Shown here: positions 32,362 to 44,189 of the stretch, piece after piece
Layout: each line of letters opens with the position of its first letter
How positions within the stretch are numbered: the stretch's first letter is position 1
NCBI RefSeq assembly: GCF_963576675.1
Contig: NC_088917.1
Coordinates: 78,850,610 to 78,914,609 of the forward strand
DNA from: Euphorbia lathyris
Taxonomy: Eukaryota; Streptophyta; Magnoliopsida; Malpighiales; Euphorbiaceae
DNA length: 64,000 bases
Direction: 5' to 3'
Position numbers and translations under genes: made by a program
Notes under the pieces: model-generated
What the model was told of the DNA's origin: nothing
The model's database searches: none
What the model saw: the letters and a program-made list of their open reading frames with translations, nothing else

Positions 32362-34429
32362 TGTTGGGGTTTTGTGTCCTATAGTCAATTGTTGCAGGAT
32401 ACAAACTTATTGTAAATGAATTGTTCTTTATATCATTTGTTTTAATGAGATATATGTTTTATAACTATATAAAGGCAATCCCTTTTAAGCACTAAATAAA
32501 GTCTAATAAAAGGAAATCCGTAAGTTTGTTTAAAGTGATTATAAAGTGTTCATACAAGCATGAAGTGAGACAAAACTTTATAATAAACTAATAAACTTAA
32601 AACCACCCCAAGTCAAGTGATATATTTAGGATTGATATATCACAGTTGAGACTTGTATGTAACAATGTCTTCTGTCCGACAGAAAGCTGATCTCACAAGC
32701 TTCACATATATAGATATCTGGACAGTTACATAGATCCAGTGAAACGTTGTTCATTAGGATTGGGGATCCGACTTGAGATAACAGGATGGGTAGATTCATC
32801 CTTGTCACCTGTTCATCTCATTGGTATTAATAGGTATAACTAATCCTCAGACTCAAAGGAATGTTAATTGGTCATCCTGAATTACTGAATGTGAGACTTT
32901 GATCGCGTGGTCCCACGATCCTTAACAGAGATGACTCTGGGGTGTGAACTGCAAAGATTGGGTGTCACAGGAGGTAATGTCAGGGTAGTTATACATTGGA
33001 TTGAGCATTTATCACTCCCGATGAATGGGAGATACATCCAAGGATCGCTTGTGGAAGACTCGACTCTAAACCCTTGCAAGGTGATAGCTTAAGAGTAGAA
33101 ATTCGGATTTCACTTAACCTATCTTTTGAGTTGACTCGGCCAATAACAAGTAAAATGAACGTCTCGCTATATGTGACTTGACATTACCCATAGTCATAAG
33201 ATTCAGTTCAAGGATGTAGTTGAAAAAGGATCGTATTATACCGTAACTAATACGGAAGGGTTAACGGCAGAATCAACCTGTCTTCTTAACGGACTCTGGG
33301 GGAATGATTACGGACATGCCGATAACATGCTCTGTTCATCATTCCGTTATGCAAGGATTAAATATAATTCTTGAAGAAATTAATTTAATAGTTGCATACG
33401 GCCAGAAGTAGTAAGGACCTAATGGATCACACATAAGACTTGGAAACAAAAGAGAGATGGATCTGATTAATAGATGGAAGCCCAATTGAGCCCAGTAAGG
33501 CCCACATGGATAGGGGGGTCGAAATTTATATATATGATTAGGGAAGGAATTAATTTATTCCACTAATCCTAATTTGATTAGGATTATGAATTAAATTAAT
33601 TAAGAGATAATTAAAGTAGGAGTTTTAATTAGATTAATATGCTCCTATTATTATCTAACTAGGTTACTTATTATTATCCTAATTATATTAGACATATAGT
33701 AAGATAATAATTAGAAATCCTATTCTGAATTGGATTCCTATTAAGTGACCTATTCCTATCTAACTAGGTTTAGATACAACCTAATATATATACCCCTACC
33801 CTAATGAATTTCGACACACTAATTCCTCCCCCCCTACAAGTGATTTTCGAAATTGCTTCTGGAGAGAGAAAGAAAGAATTCCCATCCCCAAGTTCGTGGA
33901 CAAGAATTCATTCGGCATTCCATCGATTGATTAATCTAATTCATCCCTCTTTCTCATTGATCTTGTGTTGGTTAATTAGAGGTAATCTATTTTGGTTACA
34001 TCTCATAAGGGTTGATTCTAATTTAACCTCACCGTGTTCACGAAAGAAGAAAAACAATCAAAAGGGAGAAATTCGTTTTTCTTCGCCTACATCAGGTCAG
34101 TTCACTATTTCGAGGATTCCCGGAGATTGAACCGTCGGATCGTCGCGATTTTTGGACAGTAGCTTCTAGATATATTCGTCTACGTTTCCACCAAAGGGAT
34201 TATTGTTCGGAGGTCTGGAAGCTCTGTTTCGAATAGGGGCAGATTGGTAAACAGTTTACATCTCCTTTGAAGTTGTGGACACTTCGTTTGCAACGGTAAA
34301 TTGATCATCGAAAGGTATATCTTCTTATCCCTCTTTATATGAAATAACGATTAACGGATCCTATGGTTAAAAGGAAGTAGGCTAAAATTTTTATATTTCC
34401 GCTGCTATACCTTAGCCCTATTTCCAACA
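32362..34429 (+). repeat. 3' LTR of nested copia, 2068 bp
   Basis: The copy is almost identical to 25059-27125, differing for example by one inserted G near 32832. It is preceded by the polypurine tract AAGTGGGAGTA. Confidence 0.95.
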
Positions 34430-37400
34430 CTAGACCATACAAGGAAGCACCTATACCACCTAAGAGCAACAATCCGTATGCGAGGCCAACACCTTTCAAA
34501 TGTTTTCGGTGCAATGAGCTAGGCCATAGATCCAACGAATGTCCTAGGAGGAAGAGCACCAACATGGTGGAGAGGTATGAGGATGACTATGACGAAGGGG
34601 ATGAAGTATTTTGCGAACCCTTAGGAGAAGATGATAATGAGGCGGATGAAGAGGGCTACGCCATTCATGTGGTACAACGTTTGTTAGTCTCCAGCCGGGT
34701 AGAGGGAGATCAGAGGCACCGCCTATTCAGGATCCGCTGTCTTGTGAAAGGTGGGCGATGCAATGTGATAATAGATAGTGGGATCCAAGAGAACATTGTG
34801 AGCAGCAGCGCCGTTCAGAAGTTCGGGTTGTTGGCGGAGGCGCATCCCGACCCCTATAGAGTGGGATGGATCAAAAATGTGGGTGAGCTTAGGGTGACCC
34901 AGAGATGCCGGGTACCTATTGTGATCGGTGATTACAGTGATGAAGTCTGTTGTGATGTGATCGATATGGATGCCTGCCACCTATTATTGGGCCGACCCTG
35001 GCAGTTTGATAACGACGCCATCCACGCAGGAAGAGAGAACACTTACAGATTTGTGAAGAATGGGGTGAAGTTCGTCCTTACACCAATGATGAGAGAGCTA
35101 AAGGCCGACGAGAAGTCTACCTTGGTAGTCTGTCCTACACACAAATCGTTTGTCAGCGAATGTGAAGAGAGCCAGATGGTGTATGTGGTAATGGTTAAGG
35201 CGAATCACGAGTCCGCCCAAAGGGACGAAAGGGAGATGCCGAATGAAGTGACCCGCCTACTTGGCGAATATCAAGATCTGTTCCCTAACGAACTGCCGAG
35301 TGGGTTACCACCTTTGAGGGACATCCAGCATCATATTGATCTTGTGCCCGGGGCTAGTTTGCCAAGCCTTCCCCATTATCGAATGAGTCCAAAGGAAAAT
35401 GACATCATGAGGCAGAAAGTGGAAGAGCTCATTGAGATGGGATACGTTAGAGAAAGTATGAGTCCATGCGCCGTCCCTGCCCTACTTACGCCCAAGAAGG
35501 ATGGATCTTGGCGGATGTGTGTGGACAGCAGGGCCATCAACAAGATCACTATCAAGTATAAGTTCCCTATTCCAAGGCTGGATGATATGCTGGACCAGCT
35601 TGGCGGATCCCAAGTTTTCTCCAAGATTGATCTCAGGAGCGGTTATCATCAGATACGAATTCGATCTGGGGATGAGTGGAAAACCGCCTTCAAAACTAGG
35701 GAAGGATTGTATGAGTGGTTAGTTATGCCATTTGGGATGACTAACGCCCCTAGTACTTTCATGAGGCTGATGAATCAGGTACTTCGCTCGGTGATTGGAA
35801 AATTTGTAGTTGTGTATTTTGATGACATCCTGATTCATAGCGAGACCTTGGTGGATCATGTGGAGCACTTACGGATAGTGTTTGACCTATTAAGGAAACA
35901 CCAGCTATATGCCAACACTAAGAAGTGTGATTTCGTCATGGAAAGTCTGGTTTTCCTTGGGTTTGTGGTTAGTGGCGATGGGGTCCAAGTTGATGGGGAG
36001 AAGGTAAGAGCCATCCGAGAATGGCCTACTCCGAGGAATGTGGGGGATATCAGGAGTTTTCATGGGTTAGCAACATTTTATCGCTGATTCATCAAAAACT
36101 TTAGTTCCATAGTGGCCTCGTTGACGGAATGTTTGAAGAAGGGAAGGGGGTTCGAGTGGGCGGATGCCCAAGAGAAGAGCTTCGCCCTGATCAAGGAAAA
36201 CTTGAGTACAGCGCCCGTGCTGGCGTATCCCAATTTTGATAAACTGTTCGAAGTTGAGTGTGATGCCAGTGGAGTTGGGATTGGTGGAGTCTTGATGCAA
36301 GAAAAGAGGCCCATTGCATATTTCAGTGAGAAGCTCTGTGATGCACAACAGAAGTGGGCCACGTATGATCAAGAGTTCTATGCCGTAGTGAGGGCGTTGA
36401 AAGTGTGGGAACATTATTTGGTAGGGAAAGAATTCATCCTCTACACTGACCACCAAGCTCTCAAGTACCTGGGAAGTCAGAAGCAGCTTCGAAGCTCCAT
36501 GCATGCCCGATGGTCCGCCTTCATAGATAAGTTCCCCTATAAGCTTATCCATAAGGCTGGAAAACAGAACAAAGTGGCGGACGCCTTGAGACGAAGGGTA
36601 TCACTAATAAAAACAATCAATCTGGAGACCGATTGTTTTGAACACATCAGAGGAGAATACTTGGCGGATCCTGACTTTGGCAATATTTGGGAGAAGTGTC
36701 AACACCAGCATGGGGATGGGGCGTATCACCTGATGGATGAGTATCTCATAAAGGGCAACCAACTCTGCTTACCCTGCACTTCCATCCGCGAGAAGGTTAT
36801 CCATGACCTACATGGCGGATCCCTTGGAGGACATTTTAGGCGAGACAAGACATATGAAGCAGTGAGTTCCCGTTATTTCTGGCCTAAGATGAGGAGAGAT
36901 GTTACCTACTTAGTCGAACGATGCTATATTTGCCAGACCGCCAAGGGACGCACTACAAATACTGGATTGCAGTTACCTTTGCCTGTACAAGAGACCATAT
37001 GGGAGGATCTATCCATGGACTTCATCCTAGGGTTACCCATAACTCAGAGGGGCATGGATTCCATCTTTGTCGTGGTTGATCGGTTTTTAAAGATGGCTCA
37101 CTTCATACCATGTCGCAAGACTAATGATGCCTCAGCGACTGCTAAGCTATTTTTCAAAGAGATTGTCAGGCTACATGGAGTGGCTAAGAGCATTGTCTCG
37201 GATCGTGATACAAAGTTCCTCAGTCACTTCTGGCGGACGTTGTGGGCTCTGTTTGATACGTCTTTGAAGTTTAGTACCACCGCCCACCCTCAAACAGACG
37301 GACAGACAGAAGTGGTCAATAGAACTTTGGGAAACTTACTGCGCAGCAAATGTAAGGATAAGCCCAGGATGTGGGATATGGTTTTAGCCCAAGCTGAGTT

Positions 37401-38019
37401 CGCCTACAATGGCTCTGTACATTCGGGAACCGGGAGATCCCCATTTGAAGTAGTATACACAAAGACCCCAAATCACGTCCTTGATATAGCCAATCTTCCT
37501 AAAGGAAACGTGACTGCCAACCAGCTAGCTAAGGATTATGTGCAGATGCACCAAGAGGTGAGAGAGACTCTTGAGGAGAGAAATCTGAAATTAAAGGCTA
37601 AGGCGGATGAGCACCGTAGGGACCTGCAGTTTGAAGTTGGGGATGAGGTTATGGTATATTTGGGCAAAGAGAGACTCGCCAACGCCACAAGCAGCAAGCT
37701 TCGGCCTAGGAAATACGGGCCATATAAGGTCACCAAGAAGATCAATGCCAATGCCTATCACATAGCATTGCCGAATTGGCTTGGTAAAATCTCACCAGCA
37801 TTCAACATCCGTGACCTTAGCCCGTGGAAGTCGGATGGTCCTTTGGAGCTCAACACAGATAAATTAGTGCCGAATTCTTTTAAAGAAGGAGAGAATGATG
37901 CGGACATCCTAACAGTGATCACTGATCACACGCACTCTGGCGGATCCTCAGAAATTAGACCCACGGAGGTTGTATCTAGGAGGGCGGATCCCCAGGACAT
38001 ACGCGCGGGGCGGATCTAG
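34430..38019 (+). pseudogene. pol: gypsy gag end and pol: protease, RT, RNase H, integrase (one nonsense codon)
   Basis: It resumes the frame interrupted at 25058. Zinc knuckle CFRCNELGHRSNEC (about 34500-34542), then aspartic protease core VIIDSGIQENIVS, RT with WRMCVDSRAINKIT, FSKIDLRSGYHQIRI, MPFGMTNAPSTFM and YFDDILIHS, and RNase H with [15 protein letters not shown] and [10 protein letters not shown]. Integrase follows with [31 protein letters not shown] and [15 protein letters not shown], then [14 protein letters not shown] and [13 protein letters not shown] at 36085-36087 stands between FYR and FIKNFS where relatives have Arg; CGA to TGA is the simplest cause. No chromodomain follows. 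The last 41 codons are read inside the 3' LTR. Confidence 0.92.
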
Positions 38020-38405
38020 GAGTACACAAGGAGGCGAATCAACATCTTCCCCTGGGCGGATCTCTGTTTACTTCCTTCCGAAGTAATTCCCCTAACAACC
38101 CTGACAATCTGTACCTGTACCATTGTACTGATTGTCGGGGCGTATTACCTATTTTACCCTTTTGCTGTTAGCCTTATTGTAACCCTAGTAGGGGTAGTCC
38201 CTGTCCTTGTTCTTATCTTTAGGGGAAGTATTTAAACCCCCATTTTTGTAAGGATGAACTAACTTTTATCAATCAAACATTATTCTCTTTGAGAACTGAG
38301 GTTTATACCTTATTATTGGGATTCACTCCTTCTAGTTTAGCTAGGGAAGAAACTCTTTGTTGGTTTACGATTAAAACCTTCATTTATCGCTTTCAATCTG
38401 TATCA
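37896..38405 (+). repeat. 3' LTR of the gypsy element, 510 bp
   Basis: It starts directly after the purine run TAAAGAAGGAGAGAA (polypurine tract), which itself is coding sequence of pol. The first 124 bp encode the pol C-terminus. It ends TATCA, followed by target copy CCTTA. Confidence 0.92.
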
Positions 38406-38610
38406 CCTTACTACCACAGTTATTTATAGATTACAGACATGCCAATTAGTAAACAATATTTTTTTTGAGTAAAGGCTGACATCAGGGCAGTGTGGCATCC
38501 GACATCCCAACTAGGTTGGCACCCCGGATAACCAAACGAACCCAGTGCCAATATTATTAAAAGAAGAAGAAATAATAAGGTTACAAAATGAAGAAGAAAT
38601 AATGAAAGAA

Positions 38611-41600
38611 TCATGAGAATCGGAAAATAGTCCGACCCCATGCGTTACACATAAAAGCATCTAAACAGAAATCAGGGACGGAAGTCCACCATGTTAACGA
38701 AGTCGCCGTCCTGCCATAATTTGAGAGAATATCTGCCACCTGATTTCCCTCTCTGTAAATATGGGAGACTACAAATGACATAGAGTTCAGATAGCCCAAG
38801 CACTGTATCCAATCCTGACGTACTGTCCAAGGTACGACTGTAGAACGAGAGCGGAGCAGCTGGACCACGTAGGTGGAGTCACTCTCAAGCCATAAACGTG
38901 TCCAGCCATTTTCAAATGCGGTCTGGATTGCGAAGATGGCTGCTTGCAATTCAGCCACAAAGGAAAAACTCGTAGGGATAGGAAAAGCAAACGCGTTCAC
39001 AAATTCCCTTTTACAGTTCCTGAAAATTCCTCCACATCCGGCTTCACCAGGGCTTCCAGTGACTGATGCATCGGTATTAGCCTTCCACCAGGTGACAGGA
39101 GGCGGCTTCCATCGGACAGGAATGATACGGGGGGCACGGGACAGGCGTCTCACAATTCCTAAGTCATCAAGTAAATGGCATTCAACAGAGGAATTCCACA
39201 CAGTGCCAATACCAAACTGAGTTGCGTCCTTTACCGTAAGCCAAACTCGACGAAGCGCCGCGGAGAAACAGGGTCGAATTCCATTAAAAAACGCATCATT
39301 TCTGATCGTCCAAACGATCCAGAATGTATTCACGATGGCCGCCGCCCACAGCGTGCGTACCTGTGAGCTGAACCGCTGACCTGCAGCCGCCTGAACCAAA
39401 CTTTGTATCGAGTCTAACACGACGGCTCTACCAAAGAAAGATCCAACCCCTACCCAGAGTTGCTTTGTGAAAGAGCACTGTAAAAATAGGTGATCAGAAG
39501 ATTCAGCCTCCCTACTGCAAAGACAGCATCGCGAAGCAAGATGGAAGCCCTTGCGCTGAATTCTTTCCTGAGTAGGTAAACACCCAAGGAAAGCCCTCCA
39601 ACAAACGAAAGAGTGTGATGGAAGAACATAGCTAGTCCAAACGAAGCGACACCAGGCAGGTGCCGCCGGAGCCTGGAAGTGCCAGCAGTAGAACTGTTTA
39701 ACGGTAAAGTTTCCGCTTGACGACGGCTTCCAGACACAGAGATCATGCTCGTCTTTCCCTCGACTTACTACTTTAATTTGACAGATCACATCATCTGGAA
39801 AATCCGGGAGATTACGCCAAGTATCTCCATCCATGTAATCTTCAACCGTAGCATCGCTGTTAGGCAAAACTGTGTTTGGCAAAGAGTCACTCAACGGCGG
39901 AGAGATCCATCTGCCAAACCAGAAGTTAAGATTTGAACGTTGGCCAATCCACCAAAAACAGTGTTGTCTTAATAGGTTGTACACCTGTCTGACCGATCCC
40001 CATATCGTTGAGTTTATGATCCAGCGCCTTGGCCTACCATGCGAGTCAATGAAGCGCGATCTTAGCAGACAGTAGCATAAAGAGTTCCCCTAAATCAGCC
40101 CCCAAGCGGTTTTCCCAAGAAGTGCCGTGTTTAGGATTTCCAAATTTTTGATTCCAAGCCCTCCCTCCTTAAACGGGCGGCAACATAGATGCTAGGGCAC
40201 CGTTACCAACTTCCGGCTGTCAATGGAGCCAGTCCAAACAAAGTTTCTCATGCAATGCTGGATGCGTGTAAGAAGCGACCTTGGCCATTTGTAGAGGATA
40301 AATGAGTGGATAAAGGAACCAGTAATTACAGAATTGATTAAAGCAAGCCTTCCTGCCATGGATAGGCAGCTTCCCTTCCATCTTGCAAAATTGGCAAGCA
40401 GCTTATCCATCATCCCACACATAAAGCGAGCCCTCGGACTTCCCCAGAACAGAGGAATGCCTAAGTATCTGAAGGGGATTTCTCCAATTCCAATCCCAAT
40501 TCCATCCGCCAACATGGAGGAGCGGCGGGCAGTGACTGTAGACCCGAAGAAGATCTCCGATTTTTGCCAGTTTATCTGCTGCCCTGAGATCGAGCTATAT
40601 AGGGCGAAGGCATCCCGAATTATTCGAATATTAGATACTGAGGCCGCTCCAAATAATAGGACATCATCTGCATATAAAAAATGTGTAGGAAACACATTTT
40701 CACGGGTGTAAAGCATCGGCCTTAGCAAACCAGTATCAACAAGGTGGAGAAGCCACCGGCTTAGGAAATCCTCAGCAATGCAAAATAGGATCGGTGACAA
40801 GGGGTCTCCTTAACGGACACCTCTCGAGCACTTGAGATAGGAATTATTAGGAGTACCCGTCAAGATGGAGATTCGGGCGGATGTAAGGAGATTGTGGATC
40901 CAATTCCGAAATTGAAGAGAGAAGCCAAAAGCATTCATAACCGTTAATAGGAAATCCCATGCAAGAGTGTCAAAAGCTTTCCGGATGTCTATTTTCATAG
41001 CCATATTACCCCCGAAACATTTCTTTTTTAACATATTCGTGCCTTCAGATTCCATTGCTATACACTGGTGAATATTCCGACCCGAGATGAATCCGAATTG
41101 ATTAGCTGAAACAATCCGAGCAGCAATTAGACTCAGCCGATCTGCCAAAATCTTGGCAATAATTTTGTAACAAAAGTTACTCATAGCGATTGGCCGGAAT
41201 TGGTCGATAGAAACCGCTCCCTCAACCTTTGGAATTAGTGCCATGTTACTAGAGTTGGTCCCAGGGAGCATAACTCCAGAGGTGAAAAAGCCTTTAACCA
41301 TGCTCCAAACATCCATCCCGACGATACCCCAAAATCTTTGAAAAAAACAGCCCGTAAATCCATCCAGACCAGGTGCGCTGTTCTTATCCATGGCGAAAAC
41401 CGCAGCCCTCACCTCAGATATATCCGGAATGACAGTGAGACGTTCATTATCCTCAACAGTAACTGTTCTGGGAATTACCTGAAAAATTGGATCAAAATTG
41501 TGGGGAGCAGTTTCCTCACTCTTAAACAGATTATCATAGAAATCCGATATATGAGAATTGATGGCGTCACTATCAGTGACCAACTCTCCGTTTATCTTCA

Positions 41601-42734
41601 GAGCCGTGATACCAGTTGTAGCCTTCCACGCAAAAGTGATCCGATGAAAGAATGTAGTGTTTCGGTCCCCCTCACCAAGCCACTTTACACGACTTTTCTC
41701 ACGAAAGTAAATCTCTTTCCTATGCAGTTCAGCGTCTAGCCTAACATGTGCTGCGATTTCTTGCTGGTGTAAGGAGGGCGTTAGCCCATGTTCTGAAATT
41801 TCAGCCTGAACCTGTGTTAGAGAAGCCTCAGCCGATTTAATATTATCATCTAGCAAACCGAAAGCCTCTCGATTCCATTTGCGCAGGATAGAACGCAGCA
41901 ATCTGTGTTTGTAGCTAAGAAGCTGCATAGGGGGAAGACGAGGGTGTGTTCCATGCCAAAATTGAGCTACAACCTCATGGAGACCAGGATGAGTTGTCCA
42001 CATTTCTTGAAATATGAACGTAACCATACGGGAAGGAGCCCTCAGACTACGAAAGAGCAACGGGCAATGATCAGAGTGATGTCGCGTGAGCACTGTGGTA
42101 TTGAACGTGTCATAGGTATCAATAAAGGCTGGTGAGACAAGTGCTCTATCTAATCGGCTCTCAACCCTTGCAGGTCCTCTTCTGCCGTTGCACCAAGTGT
42201 ACCGTTGACCATTTATCGAGCCGTCAATAAGATTGCCATTATCAATAAAACCACAGAATTCCCTACACGGTCGGCTTGCCGAAGCTCTCCTAGACTTTTC
42301 GTGAGATCCAAGAATTGCATTGAAATCTCCCAACAAAATCCAGCTGCCCGGAAAATTGCCAAGATTGTCCAGAATATATTGGTACAGAGAAACCCTACGA
42401 TTTGCCCAAATGCTTCCATAAACAAAGCAAACCGAATGAGAAGTCCTAAGTTCCTGAACTTGTAATAACACATATTGATCATAACAGTAGCAAGCAGAAA
42501 TAGAGTTTACAAAACGGGTTGAGGTGAAAACCCAAACGAGGGTTGGTCCTTTAAGTTAGAGCCAACAAGAGTAAAACCCAATTTCCTCCAAAAGGAAGGC
42601 GGAATAGAGTTGAAGGCCACCATTGGTTCAGCCAAACATAATAGATCAGGTTTATAAAGAGAACACAAATTAAACAAGTATCATTGAGTATCCGAATTCG
42701 AGATACCCCTGCAATTCCAAAACAACAAATTCAT
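38611..42734 (-). pseudogene. LINE ORF2: endonuclease, RT, zf-RVT, RNase H (several stops)
   Basis: ORF2 nicks the target and copies the RNA there. The start at 42734 reads MNLLFWNCRGI, the usual endonuclease N-terminus; the frame is broken between there and about 42471. Endonuclease motifs ILLGDFNAIL and HHSDHCPL follow, then RT with SAPGLDGFTGCFFQ, NMALIPKVEG and MKIDIRKAFDTLAWDFL. A TAA near 40808 falls within the RGVR*GDPLSP box, then the catalytic FLYADDVLLFG. A further stop at about 40192 and a break near 39984 precede the zf-RVT cysteine cluster (CWRAFLGCLPT, RCCLCSREAESSDHL). RNase H follows: NTDASVTGSPGEAGCGG, LWLESDSTYVVQL, YREGNQVADILSNYG. The terminal RNase H is a plant L1 trait. 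Confidence 0.88.
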
Positions 42735-42927
42735 TTAAAACGGAGGGGAAGCTTGCTAACCCGTTTAGGACGAGGTTTGTGTGCCACCGATTCACCACTT
42801 CTGTTTTTCCTGGAGGTCACTATGTGCCATTAACCCTCATCATTCTCCTCTTCATCAACTTGGTCTGCCCAGGACTTAGCAGGGGAGGGAGAGAGGTGAG
42901 TATTTCCTGGTGAGGATGGCTGGTCTG

Positions 42928-44079
42928 TCATAACGCCAGGTGAGTCATCAGCCCCCCAATCTGTGGGCTAGCTGCCATAACGCCAGGGACCTGCTCAGTA
43001 GTCGCAGCAATGGTTTTATCCCCCCCAATCTGCGGGCTAGCTGCCATAACGCTGGTCGCAGCAATAGGTTCCGTTGGGGCAGGGTCCTGTAAATCAGAGA
43101 TAATATGGGCAGTGATATCCAGTACCGGTACCTCAGCATTTGTATCCCGTGCCTTAGCAACTTGATCATGATCGTTTCCCAGTTGCAATTTCGGCACTCG
43201 CTTATCCTTCACAACAGCAGCTGCCTGAACTTTTTTTTCCAGGGGTTTCTTGTTACGTTTACAATCGTATGCCATGTGTCCGATGCACGAGCAGACACGG
43301 AAGAAGCTGGGAAGACGCTCATAGACAACATCTATCCATAGTTGCTTGCCCTGACGTTCAATGCCCAATTTAACCGGTAATTCTGTTGCGAGATCAACAT
43401 CAAGGAGAAGACGCGCATAGTGTCCAAAATCACCGTCAAGGGTTGAGTTATCAAATCTCAGTAATCCTCCAATTCTTTTAGCGATATCAGACAGGATCTG
43501 AGCATCCCAGTATTCCCATGGTAATGAGTACAATCGAACCCAGACCTGAGCATTCGTAGCTTTTTCTATAAGTGGGTCAAAATCTGGCACCCATGGCTGT
43601 AAACGGAAGGTACCAGGCTTTGTGTTTACAATTCCGTGACTTAAGACGTGTGCCTTTTCCTGCTGTGAGCTCAAGTTTACATGATAATATCCTTTTCCGA
43701 TTGAGATTAATCTCTAGACCCCCTGTATCCCCCAAATCTTGCCCAGATGTTGTTTCAAATCAGCTACCTTCCAAGGAGAGTCACCTTTGTTCAGGACCAG
43801 ACGCCCAATGAGTGAATTAGCGCAGACGCCAAGTCTCTGATCATAAGCCTCCTACGTAATCTTGATTGTTTTGATTCCCTCGACAGTTGAAACAACCGCT
43901 GTTGAGGGCGGAGCGACATCAGTAGTATTGCCCAGGGTGTCCGCGTAGGTGCGACGCATAGGTTGTGTCACAGGGTTGGACGACACCGCAGTGTTGAATC
44001 TTAACTTTGGATTGAAGAGAACTCCGATTCCCACGTGATCGTCCGGTGTGGAGTGGGTTCCTTGAGAGGATTCTGCCAT
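42928..44079 (-). pseudogene. LINE ORF1, nucleic-acid-binding protein (broken)
   Basis: The N-terminal part (44079-43852) begins MAESSQGTHSTPDDH and reads to a stop. The central part (43674-42928) carries the DUF4283-like fold typical of plant L1 ORF1: PGTFRLQPWVPDFDP, VWVRLYSLPWEYWD, IAKRIGGLLRFDN and a degenerate knuckle RVCSCIGHMAYDC. A stop and frame changes near 43715-43850 separate them. The C-terminal region holds a short duplicated segment (VMAASPQIGG twice, about 42945-43045). Confidence 0.8.
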
Positions 44080-44189
44080 GGCGGCGCCGAAACAGAGGTA
44101 CGGCTAGGGTTTTTTCAATTTTTCCAGAGATTACTCTTTGTGAAACAATACAACTCTTGATAAATACAGAAATGACTCTTAAACAATAC

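Larger units (their letters stand above)
25059..34429 (+). mobile_element. Ty1/copia element nested in gypsy gag, 9.4 kb
   Basis: The LTRs 25059-27125 and 32362-34429 (about 2.07 kb) start TGTTGGGG and end CCAACA. The flanking target duplication is imperfect, CTAGG at 25054-25058 and CTAGA at 34430-34434. A PBS follows the 5' LTR and a polypurine tract (AAGTGGGAGTA) precedes the 3' LTR. The LTRs differ by about 13 substitutions and one indel by hand count (about 0.6 percent), implying a recent insertion. Nevertheless gag is frameshifted, protease is missing and pol has two stops. Confidence 0.95.
23404..38405 (+). mobile_element. Ty3/gypsy element, 15.0 kb including a nested copia element
   Basis: The 510-bp LTRs at 23404-23913 and 37896-38405 both start TGATGCGGACATCC and end TATCA. 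A perfect target duplication CCTTA lies at 23399-23403 and 38406-38410. In order: PBS, gag, (nested copia), zinc knuckle, protease, RT, RNase H, integrase. The integrase end runs into the 3' LTR. Without the nested element it is about 5.6 kb, a normal size. By eye about 14 differences separate the LTRs, so it is older than the element nested in it. Confidence 0.95.
38459..44179 (-). mobile_element. L1-type LINE, near full length, 5.7 kb
   Basis: On the minus strand: ORF1 (44079-42928), ORF2 (42734-38611), a short 3' region and a poly(A), seen as T-run 38459-38467. Candidate target duplication TAAACAATA lies at 38450-38458 and 44180-44188; an alternative AAACAATA at 44143 makes the 5' edge uncertain. 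The right edge of the gypsy element (38410) lies only 49 bp to the left. Confidence 0.85.

Noticed and set aside
23404..38019. The idea of a functional host gene spanning the gypsy pol
   Set aside because: LTRs, PBS, polypurine tract and CCTTA duplications identify a retrotransposon; there is no sign of domestication.
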